The translations under genes and the position numbers were made by a program. Shown piece after piece: positions 16,783-27,700 of a DNA stretch of 64,000 nucleotides (position 1 is its first letter; each line of letters opens with the position of its first letter). The DNA is taken from positions 1,798,001-1,862,000 of the forward strand of contig NZ_AP027764.1 of the NCBI RefSeq assembly GCF_036503815.1, written 5' to 3'. The stretch is from Escherichia coli (GTDB taxonomy: Bacteria; Pseudomonadota; Gammaproteobacteria; Enterobacterales; Enterobacteriaceae). Below the pieces are notes generated by a model. It was not told the origin of the DNA. It ran no database searches and worked only from the letters and a program-made list of their open reading frames with translations.

Positions 16783-16788
16783 TAAAGC

Positions 16789-16993
16789 TATACTCGCCAT
16801 ACTTCAAGTTGCATATGCTGCGGCTGCGGGTTATTCGGCCCATCCATGGACCTCACCCCTTACGGGGCCGCTACAAGTAGCGTTCAAATCCGCTCCATGC
16901 GGATTTGTCGTTCACTCCAGTCACTTACTTTAGTAAGCTTCTGGGGATTCACTCGCTTATCGCCTTCCTGCAACTTGAATTATTTAGAGTATA
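16789..16993. mobile_element. MITE-like palindromic element, about 205 bp
   Basis: Imperfect terminal inverted repeats of about 25 bp: TATACTC, seven unmatched bases, TTCAAGTTGCA at the left (16789-16813), and the mirror TGCAACTTGAA, seven bases, GAGTATA at the right (16969-16993). No coding capacity. Internal inverted segments (TTACTTTAGTAA; AAATCCGC...GCGGATTT) suggest a folded RNA. The type resembles small dispersed elements of enterobacteria with TTCAAGTTGCAGGAAGGCG ends, but I cannot name it. It ends one base before the yehK stop codon. Confidence 0.65.
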
Positions 16994-17311
16994 TTATTCT
17001 ATTTCTTGGTTGAATATGTTCTGTAGTTCACGATTAAAAATTGCTATTACAGTTTTAGGTGATTCACCTCGTAATTTTCGCTCATCAATAAATTCATCTC
17101 TTATATAAATCAACGCATCATTTATTAGCGGGTCGGCATCTTCTCTATCACGTTGATGAAATGTTGGACGTAGCCGGAATCGTTCCTGTCGATAGACGGA
17201 ACCTGTAACTAATTCAGAGCATTTATGGATCTCAAGTCTGAAGGAAAACGGATCTTCAGGTACAGGGACTTCATAATCATAAATAGCGACCAGCTCTTTT
17301 TGCACGATCAT
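16994..17311 (-). CDS. yehK: Hypothetical protein YehK
   Basis: 105 aa acidic cytoplasmic protein, no signal or membrane segment, no domain that I recognise. It contains the run RLRPTFHQRDREDADPLINDALIYIRDEF. Start at ATG 17311 with GGGA eight bases upstream. It follows yehI by 60 bp on the same strand, so it is likely the last gene transcribed from the DUF4132 array before the zor/orz insert. Its stop codon abuts the MITE-like element, whose insertion may have set the present C-terminus. Function unknown. Confidence 0.82.
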   Translation of the reverse strand: MIVQKELVAIYDYEVPVPEDPFSFRLEIHKCSELVTGSVYRQERFRLRPTFHQRDREDADPLINDALIYIRDEFIDERKLRGESPKTVIAIFNRELQNIFNQEIE

Positions 17312-17371
17312 CGCTTTTCCCGGTGGTAAGTCGTGTTAATAACGGGCAGTCGCATTACTCCCCGCTGTGTA

Positions 17372-20300
17372 TTAATGGAAAATGACGTCAGGTGCGCTTA
17401 ACGCTTCACTCAAATCAAACGTATCGAGTTCGGCAAAAGTGACAGATTTATTGTCACGGTACACTCGAAGAGAACGGAAGCTCATTAGCGCTTTGTTATC
17501 AGCACTGTAGTGGTTAAAACCGGGTGAAAACTTAAGGACCAGCCGGTACTCGCCCAGGTCATAGACAAATGCGTCCTCAAAACCTGACTCCCAGCCTTTG
17601 TATCGCATTCCCATAAGTTGCCCAACGGTTGCGGATTTACCTTCCCAGCGAGTCAGGCTGTTACTGGCTGACTCGTCAGGTGTGAGCAGCACTGTGCGCC
17701 GCATCAACTGGCGAAAAGGCGGCATAATTTCGTAATCGGCAAAAACCTGTGCAAATTCACTGCGCATTTCTGCTGTCATTTCTAACGGGTGGGCAATGCC
17801 AATCAGAGCATCCGCAGGCAGGTCAATTGGCTCATCTTGTGCGTTGCAGAACTCCCCCTCAGCGGCCACACGAAAGGCGTTGAGTAAACGACGCGGTTCA
17901 TTTGCCGGATAAACCGCCCATATTAATCGCTGAGTAACCAGGCGAGTAAAGGGATGATTAACAAACAGAGAATGAAAATCTGCCAGCGACCAGCGTCGGG
18001 TGGTGCGTAGGGCAGTTTCAAGACGCGGGAGCAGGTTTTTGCTCACCTGAGTGGCATCTTTTTTTAGCCCTTTTAGTCGGGCCAGTGCCTCGGGCGCTTT
18101 CAGTTGATCGTCATCGGCGCGCAACCGGGGAACACTTTTCTGGCGAACGTTTTGCTGATCAAAGATAACCGGGTTGAGGTTTTCATCGAAGCGAACGGTA
18201 AACTGCCGGGGTCCAAAATCAAATATCAACGCCTGCGGATCATCCAGGCCCAGTGTTGGGACTAATCTGTCCGCTAACTCTTCCTGGCTTAGTCCACGAT
18301 TTTCTGCGACCACCTGAAGAAATTCCGCCGCGTTATCACGTAAGGGACGGGATTTCGCCCGTTGCGATATATGATGCAGCTGTATCAGCGCCATATCATT
18401 ATTCATCAGGGTAAGTATGTTCAGGCCACTGACGGCACGGGCAGATTTGCCTTCCTGTGGCCAGGCGAGGATCTTTGTCGTCAGATCCCGAGCCGTGCTT
18501 TCGTCACCAAAGAGACTTAACGCCAAAAAAGCCCAGTTGTCTTTTGCGGGGGCGCCAGCCTGTTGCCAGGCGGTGAAGAGATCCCAGGCAAAAGCGGCCA
18601 GCGTTTGTGGCTGGCAGAACGTTTTCAGTTGTTCCAGCCCGCAATAAAAACGTCCGCCCTGGGTAAAGCGCAGCATTTCGCCAATAATTTCCAGAGCGTC
18701 ATCAGTAACAGGCTGATTATTCGTGATAAGACGCGGCCTGGACCACATTGCCGGATGCCAGAAATCAGGGGCTTTGGGAATGCGTGCCGGGTAAATCTCT
18801 ATTGGACTCTGTTTAAGTAATTGCTCCAGGGCAGGCCATACATCTGTACGCTGCCAGCGGTTTGCTACAGTTTGCAGTAATTCGCCATGCCCTTGTTCAT
18901 ACAGTAAACGCAGAGCGCTGAGTGCCGCTTCGCTGTTATCGCCAGACCTGGCAAAGATTAATGGGATCAGCGCCGTAGCCGTATGCTCCGGCCATTGTAA
19001 AATCCACTGGTGAGCCAGATTACGCTGGCCCGCAAAACGATGCCAGACGCGGGCAATGGGTAACGCCAGTTCGGTAGTGCCGAATTGAATCAGCAGCGGA
19101 AATATCTCTTTTGGATGTCGGGCAAAGGCGGCGCTTAAACCGGGCAAAGCATCGGTACCCAGGACACTTAACAGATATTCTACCCCGGTGTAATGAAAAT
19201 CAGCCGCAACAATTTGTTGCCAGCACGATACCGCCATTTCGCGCGGCATCTGCGCGATAAGGTACAGATTCCACACTCCCCAACGCTTTTCATCAGTGTA
19301 ATTAAATTTGCGTTGGAAAGTTCGCCACCCCTCCATCAACGCAACGCTATCTTGTGCCAGTAATGCGCTGGCGGCCTCTTCCCGGTAGTGTTTATTTTCA
19401 TTCTGTTTTGCCTGATAATTGAGCAATCTTCCTAATGAAGTATGTGTCTCTAGTTGATCGGTATCCAGAGCATCCAACTGTCCTGTGAGAATAAACTCAT
19501 TAAACTTCCACCTGTGATCTTCAAAACCTAATTCCCGCAAGAAGGTATCGGTTCCTCTGCTAGCGAGACGTTCGTCAAAAGGCATGGCGCTAAAATGGCT
19601 GATTGTAGTTTGCTGTTCCTGCGTCCAGTGTTCCTGGGACGACCTGTACGCTTGCGGTACAAGCGTAAGTTCAGGTAGCGAAAAGTGAGTTATGGAAGCC
19701 TTTTTCCTGCCACGCCACGGTGGTGAAACGAGGATTTCAGGCAGACTATTGTTATCGGTGCTATCAATAACCGGTTTTGGCGAAGCCGATAAATAACTAT
19801 TCACCACTGCCCGGGCTTGAGTACTTAACCACGGGATCACCTCTTCTGCCAGTTGTGGCTGCGATGCCATCAGCGTTTGTAACAGCGTACGCCAGTATTC
19901 ATCACGTGCTTTTTGCTGTGCAGGCAGCTTTTTGTCTTCGATGATAGGATAACCAGGGCGCGTAGGGGGGGCTTTTAACGCCAGTAGTTCTGCCAGTGCG
20001 GCGAGCGTCGCATGGGGAAAGTTTTTACTGTATTTAGCCACACGCTGCAGGCTGGGTTTGTTTTTATCGACAACTAACAGCAAGATGCGAATAATTTGCG
20101 GATGGTTAATTTGTACCAGCAGGCTACCGCAATCTTCTTTATGGGCATACATTGCCAGGCGTGGAATGGCTGCCAGTCCTTGTTCGCGCAAAAGGGCGGC
20201 GCAGGCCGCGTAGCCGAAGTGGTTTTCATGCGACATGTAGCTGGCTTCGCGATCGCTGAATATATCCTGGCTCCAGTAGCGTTCGAGTTTTCTCACCGCT

Positions 20301-21016
20301 CTGGGGTCATTAGCAACAACTTTTAACCACTCCTTAGAATGAAAATGAGTCCGCGGGCATTCAAGGCCTACCAACTCATTGGCGATTTCTGGTTTCTCCG
20401 GGATGATGAGTGCAATAAAAGGACGGCGAACTTTGGGTATTCCTGGCAGTGCGGCAATGAGTTTGTCGGCGCAACGCTGCCAGCAGCTTTCCTCTGCCAG
20501 AGAGAGATGCTTACGCAGTCGGAGATCGAATTCGTTATAGGTTTCTGAGCGATAACCATAACCATCGTCCTCGTTCTGATACTGCAATGTTACTACCAGA
20601 GGATCACTCTCATAACACCGTACAATAAACTGGCGTGCAATCACCACTTCAGTCGCATATTCCAGTCCCTCTTGTTGGACGATTTCGTCGAGCAACTGTT
20701 GGCTATCATTTTGCGCGATACAGGCTAGCGCCGCCATTGTCCGGGCCGGAATTGAGGGTTTGTGCTCGCCGATCAAGTTGATGGCTTGCGTAATGGCCGA
20801 CTGCCACTCCAGTGAAAAATTTTCATAACGCCAGACAATGTTTTTTTTCTTCTCAGCAATGTGTAGCAATTTATCACCCAGTGTCTGGATGAGGCTTTCA
20901 GTGATAACAGGCACCGGTTCGCCCGGCCAATTGCGATGGCTGAGTGGTGTTTTGCCTTTTTTATATTTCAGTTCCAGCTGGGCGTTATCCGCCAGCCACG
21001 GTAATTCCTTGTCCAT
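17372..21016 (-). CDS. yehI: DUF4132 protein YehI (WGR-less MolR paralogue)
   Basis: 1214 aa, helical repeat-rich protein. It begins MDKELPWLAD; the two upstream paralogues have the same PWLAD element only after ~100 residues, behind a WGR domain that YehI lacks. Shared blocks include LRKHLSLAEESCWQRC, WAFLALSLFGDESTARDL, DFGPRQFTV and RRWSLADF, the last part being the DUF4132 domain (about residues 880-1210). The central part (about 430-620) aligns poorly with the paralogues. It starts 9 bp after the preceding gene, so it is the third gene of one transcript. Function unknown; the old name of the neighbour (molR, molybdate regulator) is not supported by any visible domain. Confidence 0.9.
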   Translation of the reverse strand: MDKELPWLADNAQLELKYKKGKTPLSHRNWPGEPVPVITESLIQTLGDKLLHIAEKKKNIVWRYENFSLEWQSAITQAINLIGEHKPSIPARTMAALACIAQNDSQQLLDEIVQQEGLEYATEVVIARQFIVRCYESDPLVVTLQYQNEDDGYGYRSETYNEFDLRLRKHLSLAEESCWQRCADKLIAALPGIPKVRRPFIALIIPEKPEIANELVGLECPRTHFHSKEWLKVVANDPRAVRKLERYWSQDIFSDREASYMSHENHFGYAACAALLREQGLAAIPRLAMYAHKEDCGSLLVQINHPQIIRILLLVVDKNKPSLQRVAKYSKNFPHATLAALAELLALKAPPTRPGYPIIEDKKLPAQQKARDEYWRTLLQTLMASQPQLAEEVIPWLSTQARAVVNSYLSASPKPVIDSTDNNSLPEILVSPPWRGRKKASITHFSLPELTLVPQAYRSSQEHWTQEQQTTISHFSAMPFDERLASRGTDTFLRELGFEDHRWKFNEFILTGQLDALDTDQLETHTSLGRLLNYQAKQNENKHYREEAASALLAQDSVALMEGWRTFQRKFNYTDEKRWGVWNLYLIAQMPREMAVSCWQQIVAADFHYTGVEYLLSVLGTDALPGLSAAFARHPKEIFPLLIQFGTTELALPIARVWHRFAGQRNLAHQWILQWPEHTATALIPLIFARSGDNSEAALSALRLLYEQGHGELLQTVANRWQRTDVWPALEQLLKQSPIEIYPARIPKAPDFWHPAMWSRPRLITNNQPVTDDALEIIGEMLRFTQGGRFYCGLEQLKTFCQPQTLAAFAWDLFTAWQQAGAPAKDNWAFLALSLFGDESTARDLTTKILAWPQEGKSARAVSGLNILTLMNNDMALIQLHHISQRAKSRPLRDNAAEFLQVVAENRGLSQEELADRLVPTLGLDDPQALIFDFGPRQFTVRFDENLNPVIFDQQNVRQKSVPRLRADDDQLKAPEALARLKGLKKDATQVSKNLLPRLETALRTTRRWSLADFHSLFVNHPFTRLVTQRLIWAVYPANEPRRLLNAFRVAAEGEFCNAQDEPIDLPADALIGIAHPLEMTAEMRSEFAQVFADYEIMPPFRQLMRRTVLLTPDESASNSLTRWEGKSATVGQLMGMRYKGWESGFEDAFVYDLGEYRLVLKFSPGFNHYSADNKALMSFRSLRVYRDNKSVTFAELDTFDLSEALSAPDVIFH

Positions 21017-21025
21017 GTTCTTTCC

Positions 21026-24000
21026 TTATTCAAACAGGGCTTCAATATCGTTAATCAACTCGCTGGCGGTGATGTCATCGAGTGCGGAGAACTGCGCTTC
21101 CTGTGTTGAATGACTCCCCCAGCCATAGCTTTCTGCTTTGCCTTCCCATAGCCACAGCTTGCTTAAGAGTTGCTCGGCACTGAGTTCGGCTGGCGACATA
21201 CCTACTGCAAAGCCTTCATCGATTTCCATGATTAATGACCAGCGGCCCAGAGGTTTGATCATCCAGCCGATCCAGCCTCCGTCTTGCGGTTCACCACGCA
21301 CCCAGCCTTTATTCGACAGCCCCATAACCCGACCGCTCGGGCATTTTCTGCCTGCCCAGCGGGTCAATTCGCTGGCATTGCGCTCGGTTTCTGTCAGGGC
21401 ATAACTGTTGCGGTCGAGCTGGCGGAACGGCGGTAACAGCTCGTAGTCGGCAAAAAGCTGACCAAAGGCGGCGGCATCCGTCGGTGATATTTCCAGAACG
21501 TGAGGAATACCAATAGAGATATCGCCTTCCGGCAGGGTGAAAAGATCATCGTCAGCGGTGCTGTAGCTGTTATCTTCTGCCACCCGGAAACAGGCCAGTA
21601 GCTCGTTTTCGGTGCTATAAACGCCCCAAATCAGACGGCGGGTTAAGTGGCGAACCAGCGGATGCTCAACCAGGAATAGCTGGAAGTTTTCCGGCGACCA
21701 GCGGCGGCGCAGGCACATGGCGGATTCCAGCCTTGCCACCTGCTGGGCGGCAACGGTACGCGCATCTTTTTTCAGCAGTTTGTAGCGGTTAACTGCATCG
21801 TTCGCTTGGGTTTCATCATCGCTTTTGTTCGGTTTAGGCAAGTCTTTCAGGCGGCTGCCGGAAGCATCACGCACAAACGGTTTTAAGGTTTCATCAAAGC
21901 TGACGGTGAACTGCCGTGGCCCGAAATCCAGCAGCAGCGAACCGTTATCATCCAGACCGAGATCGGGCGCTAAGCGATCTTCAAGTTCTGCCACTGTGAG
22001 TTCGCGGCTTTCGGCAATGTCGGCAATTTTTTCTTTTGCCCGCTCCTGTAATGCTTTGAATTTCAGTTTCTGAGCAATGCCGTTAAGCTGCATCAGGGCG
22101 ATATCGCTGCCGATAGCGGCGAGGATATCAAGCCCGACGGTGGCACGTTTATGCTGGGATTCACCAGGCCAGGCGCGGATTAATGGCGTCAGTTTGCGGG
22201 CGGTGTCATCGTTGCCGAGAACACCTAACGCAGTGAACGCCCAGCTCTCTTTCGACGGCGCGCCAGCGGTCTCCCAGGCGGTAAACAGATCCCAGGCAAA
22301 CTCAGCCAGTGAGTCGGCAGTACAGGCGTCTTTCACCTGTAATAACCCCGGATACAGCGTATCTTCCTGAGGGAAGCGAAGCATTTCACCGAGGTGGAAG
22401 AGGGCGCTATCTGGCAGTGATTGGGCGTTTGCTTTTAATACCGGGCGCGTCCAGAGCGATGGCTGATAAAAGGCCGGAAGAGTGGGGATTTTTGTCGGGT
22501 GATTATCTAAGGGATCGAGCGCTAGCAGAGCGTTCACCGCGTCTGTTACTTCCGGCTGGTTATAACGCCGGGCGATTTCTTGCAATAATGGCTGATGACC
22601 GTTTTCTGTAAGCATACGCAAGGCAGCGCGGGCGTTGTCCTGCGCTTCACCGGCTTTGCCGAGCGCCGCGGGCAGCAGGCCGGTAATGGCGTGTTCCGGG
22701 TATTTCAGCAGCCAGCTACGGGCGTCTTGTCGTAGGGTTTTGAGTTTGTTGAAGGCGCGGGCGATCAGTGGCGCTAATTCGATAGCCGCAAAATATTGTG
22801 CTACAGGCAGAGCTTCTTGTGGATAGCGTGAAAAGGAGTGAATAAAACCCTGTAACCCAGCGAGTTGCAGGTGCGTCATGACAAACTCGACACCGACGTG
22901 TGGCTCTTTACTGAGGACATTCCACGCCTGCGCTGTTTTTTCGATAGGCAGGGCGGCTAACATGTAAAGCTGCCATTCCCGTTGATAGGAGTGCCAGAAG
23001 GTTTTAAATTCGCTGATCAGCGCAGAATAATCTCCCCTCTGCCAGAGTTCTACAACAGCATCAGACGCTTTCATATACTGGCCATTATTCCAGCGATTGA
23101 AACCCAGACGTGCCAGGTAGTTCTGAATATCCTCTTTTTGGCCGATGTCTATTTGATGTGCGTGCCAGCGATGCCTTGCATGAATCTCTTTTTCTGCCGT
23201 CTCGGTCAATGTGCAGCATGACTCCAGCGGTAATGGCGTTAAATCCAATACCGGCATTACAGATTTTTTCTTTCTCGAAAGCCAGGGCGGTGAGACTAAT
23301 ATGGCTGGCAGTAGATCGGCGCTGGCATGGTTTGAGGGCTGTGTCAGTTGTTGCAGGCATGATTTCAGCACTGCAACTGCGGGTGTTGAGAGCCAGGGAG
23401 TAGCCTGTTCTGCTAGTGCCGGTTGCGAGATAAGCATCGTCATCAGCATAATGCGCCAACTATTCTCTTCTTTTTGCGCAAGAAGTTCCGCCAATGCTGC
23501 CAGTGCTGCGTGTGGGAACGCAGTGCAAGCCTTAGTCATTCGTTCATGGCAGCGTTTAGTTTTGCCAGACACACGTATAAGTAGCATTAATGCTTGTGGG
23601 TGATTGATCTCTGCGAGAATACTTCCACAAAGATCAGCATAAGCATAGGGGGCGAAGCGAGCGATTCCGGCAATCCCTTGCTCCTGCAAAACGGTGACAT
23701 TCCAGATGCAACCATGGTAATAGTCATTAAAAAGGTCGTACGCGCAATAAGATTCCAGTGCTTTGAGCAAGGAAGATTCTTGTACAACAAGTTTCAGCCA
23801 TTCAACCGTTTGAACATTTTTCTGCTTCAGTAACCGTCGTGCGACTTCTTCTGCAATCTCCGGGCGTTCCGGTAGCATTAGCGCTACCATCGGTTGTTGA
23901 ATGGGAGGAATATCAGGCAAAGCTGTAATGAATTTATCTACACAGCGTTGCCACAAAGTTTCTTCTGCTAGAGCCAAATGCTTACGCAGTCGAACGTCAA

Positions 24001-24775
24001 AGGGGGTAACACAATGTGCATGGTTTAATAATGGCTGAAAAGTAATGTGTATGCTTGTTCTGTGATAAGTGCAATCGAACGAGATATATTGCATGGCAAT
24101 AAACATATCCACGGCAAATTCTAGTCCGTAGACATAGACAATTTCATCCATGAGTTCAGGGCATTCGCCCCAGAATTTACGCGAAACCAGAACAACCTGT
24201 ACAGCCAACGCAGCAGGAGAAAGTGGACCATTAGCGAGAGCTTCATTGATATTCTGTTGCCAGTTAGCAGAACATGCACTGAAATCGTATGTTGTTAATT
24301 TTCCTGATAGATTATGAATATTCTGGCCTAAATTCAGAAGGAGGCTGTCTTGTGGTTTGCTTACAGCATCCCCAGGAAAACGTCGGGAAGGTAAGGCCTC
24401 CAGAGACTTTTTCTCTGATAAATGGATAGTGGAATCATCTGCCAGCCACGGGCATGGTGTTTCAGCAGGTTCAACAACCGTACTTTGGTCAAATACGACA
24501 GTGGTTTCTGCCACGCCAGTTGTATCTACTTCGACCGTTTCTATTTTGATTGCGGGCTGGGATGGCGAAGATAATTCTTCCACATATCCCTTCTTCACCT
24601 TCTCCGCAATCAGCTTCAGTTCCGCTTTTTCCGCCGCCGTAGCATCAGCAAAGCTTTTTACCTGGCTTTGCCCGTTGGTACTGACTTTGCCCCAACTGAT
24701 ATGCAGCTCGTTTCCCTGCTGCTCCACCGCCCAGAATTTATGTGATTTTTCGTCCTGATAAATATAGGTTTTCAT
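21026..24775 (-). CDS. WGR-DUF4132 protein, MolR family (middle paralogue)
   Basis: 1249 aa. Residues 1-70 are a WGR-type domain (IYQDEKSHKFWAVEQQGNE, then ISWGKVSTNGQSQVKSF, with WGK in place of WGR), followed by a variable Ser/Thr/Val/Glu linker (70-105) and PWLADD. The rest parallels the other two genes and ends in a DUF4132 domain and LDDITASELINDIEALFE. Close relative of the gene upstream: N- and C-terminal parts are highly similar, the middle much less. WGR domains bind DNA ends or nucleic acid in PARP proteins. K-12, as I recall, has only one partly degraded molR plus yehI, so this gene is probably missing there. Confidence 0.85.
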   Translation of the reverse strand: MKTYIYQDEKSHKFWAVEQQGNELHISWGKVSTNGQSQVKSFADATAAEKAELKLIAEKVKKGYVEELSSPSQPAIKIETVEVDTTGVAETTVVFDQSTVVEPAETPCPWLADDSTIHLSEKKSLEALPSRRFPGDAVSKPQDSLLLNLGQNIHNLSGKLTTYDFSACSANWQQNINEALANGPLSPAALAVQVVLVSRKFWGECPELMDEIVYVYGLEFAVDMFIAMQYISFDCTYHRTSIHITFQPLLNHAHCVTPFDVRLRKHLALAEETLWQRCVDKFITALPDIPPIQQPMVALMLPERPEIAEEVARRLLKQKNVQTVEWLKLVVQESSLLKALESYCAYDLFNDYYHGCIWNVTVLQEQGIAGIARFAPYAYADLCGSILAEINHPQALMLLIRVSGKTKRCHERMTKACTAFPHAALAALAELLAQKEENSWRIMLMTMLISQPALAEQATPWLSTPAVAVLKSCLQQLTQPSNHASADLLPAILVSPPWLSRKKKSVMPVLDLTPLPLESCCTLTETAEKEIHARHRWHAHQIDIGQKEDIQNYLARLGFNRWNNGQYMKASDAVVELWQRGDYSALISEFKTFWHSYQREWQLYMLAALPIEKTAQAWNVLSKEPHVGVEFVMTHLQLAGLQGFIHSFSRYPQEALPVAQYFAAIELAPLIARAFNKLKTLRQDARSWLLKYPEHAITGLLPAALGKAGEAQDNARAALRMLTENGHQPLLQEIARRYNQPEVTDAVNALLALDPLDNHPTKIPTLPAFYQPSLWTRPVLKANAQSLPDSALFHLGEMLRFPQEDTLYPGLLQVKDACTADSLAEFAWDLFTAWETAGAPSKESWAFTALGVLGNDDTARKLTPLIRAWPGESQHKRATVGLDILAAIGSDIALMQLNGIAQKLKFKALQERAKEKIADIAESRELTVAELEDRLAPDLGLDDNGSLLLDFGPRQFTVSFDETLKPFVRDASGSRLKDLPKPNKSDDETQANDAVNRYKLLKKDARTVAAQQVARLESAMCLRRRWSPENFQLFLVEHPLVRHLTRRLIWGVYSTENELLACFRVAEDNSYSTADDDLFTLPEGDISIGIPHVLEISPTDAAAFGQLFADYELLPPFRQLDRNSYALTETERNASELTRWAGRKCPSGRVMGLSNKGWVRGEPQDGGWIGWMIKPLGRWSLIMEIDEGFAVGMSPAELSAEQLLSKLWLWEGKAESYGWGSHSTQEAQFSALDDITASELINDIEALFE

Positions 24776-24787
24776 TGCTAAATCCTT

Positions 24788-27700
24788 TTAATCAAACAAT
24801 GATTCAATGTCGTTAATCAGCTCGCTGGCGGTGATGTCGTCGAGCATGGAAAAAGTAAGTAAAGGTTGTTTACCGTAGCGATCATCTGGCGAGGTGATTT
24901 TTACGCTTTCAACAGGTAACAGGTCGCCATAACCTGTTTCGCCATAAATTAATGAAAAATGTTCTGTTTCAAGTTCGAGATCGCCATAAGGGGTAGATTT
25001 GCGCATCGCATAGACGCTGCCGCTTTCTTCCAGACGTTGCCAGCCTCGGCGCTCTAGCCCGACAATACGTCCGGCCTGACAGAGCTGTCCTTGCCAGCGT
25101 GTCAGGTCGTGGGTATTCCGTTCATTATCAGCAAGACGATAACTACCACGATCGAGCTGTTGGAAGGGGGGAAGCAGTTCGTAATCAGCGTAAATTTGCC
25201 TGAATGCAGCGGCAGATTCAGGGGGGATTTCCAGCACATGCGGTATACCGATGTTTCCTGCTGGCAGCGTGAATAACTCATCCTGCGCATCGCTGTAAGT
25301 GCTGTCTTCTGCGACCCGGAAGCAGGCAATCAGCGTGTTTTCTTCAGTATATACTCCCCATAACAGCCGTCGGGTTAAGTGACGTACCAGCGGATGCTCC
25401 ACCAGAAACAGGCGGAACTGTTCTGCCGTCCAGCGTCTGCGCTGGCACATAGCCTGCTCCAGACGATCAATCTGCTGACTGGCAATGGCGCGCACATCTT
25501 TCTTCAATTGTTTGAAGAGGTTAACGGCGTCAGTTGCCAGTGTTTTATCATCGCTCTGATTTGGTTTGGGTAAATCTTTCAGGACTTTGCCGTTTGCATC
25601 GCGCACTACAGGTTTTAAGGTTTCGTCAAAACCAACGGTGAATTGACGTGGGCCGAAATTAAGTATCAGCGAGCCGTTGATATCAAGCCCTAAATCTGGA
25701 GCCAGGCGGTCTTCCAGTTCGGCCATAGTCAGCCCACGGTTTTCAGCAACTATGTTGATTTTCTCGCGGGCATGTTCCTGTAATACAACGAATTTAATCT
25801 TTTTCGCAATGCCATTAAGCAGCATTAGCGCAACATCGCTGCCAATATCAGCTAATACATCCAACCCGGACACCGCCCGTTTATGCTGTGATTCCCCAGG
25901 CCAGGCACTGATAAGCGGGGTTAATTTACGCGCGGTGTCGTCATTGCCTAAAATCCCCAGCGAAGTAAATGCCCAGTTTTCTTTTGCGGGTGCGCCAGCT
26001 TCTGTCCAGGCGGTATACAGATCCCAGCCAAAGTCAGCCAGTGATTCGCGAGTGAAGGTTTCTTTGATGATCTCCAGCCCAGCGTAGGCGGTAATGTCGC
26101 GAGGAAAGCTCAGCATAGTGCCCAGGTGGCGCATAGCGTCATCTGGTAGAGGCAGGTTGTTACTTTTAAGCCGTGGTCTGCGCCATAAGGTGAACTGATA
26201 AAAGCCGGGCAGTGGGGCGATTTTTGCGGGATATTCTTCCAGAGGATCGCTATCAAATAATGTTGCCAGCGCAGCTAAAACATCAGGTTGATTATATCCT
26301 TGCGCGATTTTCTCAATCGTTTCTCGCTGGTTTAATTTCACTAGCAGGCGGAGCGCCTGGCGGGCATATTCCCGATTTTGGCACGGTTTGCCCAGTGCCA
26401 AAGGCAGTAGCCCGGCGGCGGCATGGCGCGGGTTATTTGCCAGCCAATTAACGGCATCCTTGTAAGCCATTTTTTTCTGTAACCGCTGCGCCATTGGTAA
26501 GGCTAGTTCACTGGCCCCAATAAAGAGGGTGAATATCCACAGTCGTTGATGATCTCGTTGCAAGCAGGTCATAAACGCAGGAATGGCCGTACTACCAAAA
26601 ACTGCCAGAATCTCTTTCTCACCTGAATATCGCTCCTCAATGATTATTTGGTTGAGAAATGAAATCGCCTGTTGTCCCGGTAAGTAACAAAGCGCAGATA
26701 GATTCCAGCTTTTGTTGGCATTGTTGTGATATTTCGCAAACTCAGCTTTTAGTGCTGGAAAATCAAAGCGCAACAAGGCATCAACAGCGCTTTGCGGTAT
26801 ATATTTTTTTTCATGTAAGTCATCTTCGCAATGCAGCCATTCATTAAAACCTAATTGCCAAAGGATTTGTTGTTCTGGTGTAAAAGGAATGAAAGATGTC
26901 TCCCAGCTTTCTTTTTCAATTAGTGGCAGGTCGGTAAATAAGGTTTGCTGTGATGCCTGATATTGTGCGATTTCATAGAATCTGGATATGTCAGTATGGC
27001 TGATTAACTCTGTAATTCCTGGTGTGATATCCGTGACGGCAGGAATGGGAAGCACAGGTAAATCAAATACGGGTATTACATTTTTCTTCTTATTTATTAT
27101 CCACGGTGGAGCGACAAACAGCTCTGGCAACATATCCGCAGTGGCATACTCACATTCTTTAGCTACTGACTGAGGACGACATTCAGATAAGATGCCTGCC
27201 GCTTTAGCATTAACCCAGGGAATGACGTCAGTGACTAACTCTGGCGTGACGGTAACCAGTTTGACAAGCGCGTTGCGCCACTGTGCATCTTCATGTATTG
27301 CCAGCAAAGTAGCATAAGCGGCAATAGCCGCAGCGGGATGTTTTTGGCAGGCTTTGCTTAAGTATTCCAGGTGCTTTTTCTTGCCATTTACACCGAGGAT
27401 CAGAATTTGAATCGCATCCGGGTGATTCGTTTTCCATAGCCATTTGACAAGATCTTCAGTCTCGCTGATGCGCTCGAAGAGATAAGTGGGATTGTCAGAA
27501 TGCTCTTCCACAAACTCAGTAAGTATCCGGCTTACACCGCGCACGCCATTATTCGCCAGCAACATTGCCAGATAAGCGCGAAAATCACGATGCAATGGTG
27601 GGAAGTCGTATTTTTCTGCTGCAGTCAGAGCCGCGTCATTGGTTACTACCAGTCTTAACCAGGTCATCGCCGGAACGTTTTGGTCTGCGTAACGTAGCGC

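Larger units (their letters stand above)
16296..16786. repeat. Tandem unit 2 (orzP-zorP)
   Basis: Second direct copy of the toxin-antitoxin unit, offset by 609-611 bp from the first. Promoters, leader and ORF are almost identical. Differences cluster in the antitoxin pairing segment (ATGGCG here where unit 1 has ATCGTG), both in orzP and in the zorP leader, and in the orzP terminator stem, which has one mismatch. Confidence 0.9.

Noticed and set aside
15685..16786. Sib/Ibs or Ldr type toxin-antitoxin repeats
   Set aside because: Tandem repeats with a tiny hydrophobic ORF first suggested these, but the peptide and the divergent, not antisense, position of the RNA match zor/orz instead.
15685..16993. 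CRISPR array or integron
   Set aside because: Repeats are two long copies of 490 bp with internal genes, not short regularly spaced repeats; no cas gene, integrase or attC-like site.
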